A stretch of DNA of 7,476 bases, taken from positions 1 to 7,476 of the forward strand of contig CANBWF010000065.1 in the NCBI GenBank assembly GCA_947373075.1, in the 5' to 3' direction. Shown in pieces: positions 6,449 to 7,476 of the stretch (position 1 is the first letter of the stretch; each line of letters opens with the position of its first letter). The position numbers and the translations under genes were made by a program. The DNA is from Actinomycetota bacterium. GTDB lineage: Bacteria > Actinomycetota > Actinomycetes > S36-B12 > UBA5976. The notes beneath the pieces are model-generated. The model saw only the letters and a program-made list of their open reading frames with translations, was not told the origin of the DNA and did no database searches.

Positions 6449-6480
6449 AAATACCTCACTAAAGTTTCAAGAAATTGGAT

Positions 6481-6538
6481 ACAAAATTACAAAGAAACTG
6501 AAGCGTTGCCGGCACAGCTAATACAGGCAACGCTTCAG
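6481..6538 (-). terminator. Intrinsic terminator after the ARPP-1 gene
   Basis: CTGAAGCGTTGCC (6498-6510) and GGCAACGCTTCAG (6526-6538) are perfect 13-bp complements around a 15-nt loop. On the minus strand the stem is followed by TTTCTTTGTAATTTTG (6497-6482), a T-rich run suited to Rho-independent termination. On the plus strand the flank is not T-rich, so the element acts chiefly for the minus-strand ARPP-1 gene, whose stop is eight bases before the stem. Confidence 0.9.
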
Positions 6539-6545
6539 AGTTTGC

Positions 6546-7476
6546 TTATGCGGCTAACACCAATTCGTGTCGGGCATTAACTACAGCTGTGTGCAATAGG
6601 CCACGCTGACTTGCACCGAGCAGGCTGCGCATATCTAGGCGTTCGCTGGAACCACTGAACAGGTTTGGCGCAATGTTGGATTCAACCAGCGGTTGATCCA
6701 TGATGAAGTCTGCGAATCGAACAGCCCGGCGACTCGGGGTGTTCTCTCCTGTGGCATGTGGAGCATCAATTGCGACGGCGTCCAAAATTGCGCGCAGCTG
6801 CTCGCGGAAGGCAATCTCGTCACTGAAAATTTCGAGCAACACTGGCTGCCCGGATAAACCGATCATCACACCGTTTTGCCCTGGCAACGGATTCAAAGCT
6901 AGTTGCTGCAAATCACGCTTCACGCCATCAGCTAACTGTGCGTTAGTGCGAATGCGAGCGGTTTCAAAATGGTCATCGAGATACATCATGTCGTTGGTAC
7001 GAAGATTAGTAATACTTTCGAGTGATGAGGACATCCGAGACCCGTACGTCTTTTCGTAAAAGTTAACGCGCTGCCAAACATCTTGCTGATTCGCGCGATC
7101 ACGTGTGCGGGTGCCGCGACGTAGTCCACGCAATGCACCGACAACTGTGATGGGAGCACGACCAGCGAATGCTGTTGGCACTTTACTTCCCCATCGGCCC
7201 TGTTCAACGCAACGAACTTCAAGGTGGTCTTCACGACCTGCGCCAAGTAAAACATCGGCAGTTAGAACTCGGGTTTGTAGCCCGCCATACAAAATTGTGC
7301 CTTCAGGAATTAGAACCGTTTTGTCTGACTGGTTAGTCACGGCTAACGTGCCAACACTTGCTGATTCAAGCTCATTGATTTCTAAACCAGCAGGTGCTGA
7401 GGTGATGTACTGCTCGTCAGTGCGAGCTTCGGACCAAACCGGGAATACCGTGATCGGACCAATGTGTGTTCCGGCT
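6546..7476 (-). CDS. ARPP-1 family protein (N-terminus beyond window edge)
   Basis: Likely member of the ARPP-1 (ARG and rhodanese-phosphatase-superfamily-associated protein) domain family, a largely uncharacterised family. The name reflects association with ADP-ribosylglycohydrolases and rhodanese-like phosphatases; no enzymatic activity is established to my knowledge. The frame is open to the right edge, giving 309 visible residues. Numbering from the edge: THIGPITVFPVWSEA (3-17), a variable linker with YITSAPAG (23-30), the core LIPEGTILYGGLQTRVLTAD (55-74) and CVEQGRWG (89-96), which match the family pattern of a GE/GT-x-L-x-GG-x-Q-x-R-V segment followed by a CVE-x-x-RW segment. The remaining 200 residues are soluble and mixed helix/strand. 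A GTG at 7340 could be called a start, but the conserved HIGPITVFPVW block lies upstream of it in frame, so the true start is off the window. It ends in a strong terminator. No membrane segments are visible. Confidence 0.8.
   Translation of the reverse strand, partial: AGTHIGPITVFPVWSEARTDEQYITSAPAGLEINELESASVGTLAVTNQSDKTVLIPEGTILYGGLQTRVLTADVLLGAGREDHLEVRCVEQGRWGSKVPTAFAGRAPITVVGALRGLRRGTRTRDRANQQDVWQRVNFYEKTYGSRMSSSLESITNLRTNDMMYLDDHFETARIRTNAQLADGVKRDLQQLALNPLPGQNGVMIGLSGQPVLLEIFSDEIAFREQLRAILDAVAIDAPHATGENTPSRRAVRFADFIMDQPLVESNIAPNLFSGSSERLDMRSLLGASQRGLLHTAVVNARHELVLAA

Noticed and set aside
6700..7059. Open frame of 119 codons on the plus strand
   Set aside because: It is antisense to the ARPP-1 gene, has low-complexity Ser/Lys/Ala-rich translation and no convincing ribosome-binding site.
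6546..7340. GTG at 7340 as the start of the ARPP-1 gene
   Set aside because: The frame stays open to the window edge and the upstream part encodes the conserved THIGPITVFPVW block, so the GTG is internal.
1..7476. CRISPR array, tRNA/rRNA genes, insertion sequence or prophage attachment site
   Set aside because: No regularly spaced repeats, no cloverleaf-like sequence, no transposase or integrase motifs and no flanking direct repeats were seen.

Overview
The window looks like chromosomal DNA from a low-to-moderate G+C actinobacterium, perhaps a small-genome freshwater lineage such as Nanopelagicales or a Luna-type Microbacteriaceae. The reasons are the rpmE-prfA-prmC order, the secreted S33/TAP-like lipoprotein hydrolase, the short MWVFT-type conserved protein, the ARPP-1 family protein, and base composition that by eye is well below that of most Actinobacteria. 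The lineage is an inference; no search was run.

Layout. Positions 1-1996 (minus strand) hold a housekeeping translation cluster, in transcription order rpmE (ribosomal protein L31), a strong intrinsic terminator, prfA (release factor RF1) and prmC (release factor glutamine methyltransferase, cut by the window edge). PrmC methylates the glutamine of the GGQ motif of the RF1 encoded 11 bp upstream, so enzyme and substrate are adjacent. Positions 2101-3753 (minus) encode an exported lipoprotein of the tripeptidyl-aminopeptidase-like alpha/beta hydrolase family, with Glu where the family normally has its catalytic Asp.

A 174-bp divergent intergenic region (3754-3927) holds a perfect TTGGCA-C-TGCCAA palindrome and a GCAA-tetraloop hairpin. 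To its right, two plus-strand genes lie in tandem: a DUF1003 membrane protein (3928-4350) and a NERD-nuclease/SF1-helicase fusion (4407-6113). The latter is the most interesting gene here and a plausible, unproven, nucleic-acid defence or repair factor.

The helicase stop codon overlaps that of a convergent 112-aa conserved protein of unknown function (6110-6448, minus). Beyond it, a 13-bp perfect-stem terminator ends a minus-strand ARPP-1 family gene that runs off the right edge. No gene-free stretch exceeds 300 bp. I saw no tRNA, rRNA, CRISPR array, insertion sequence or attachment site.
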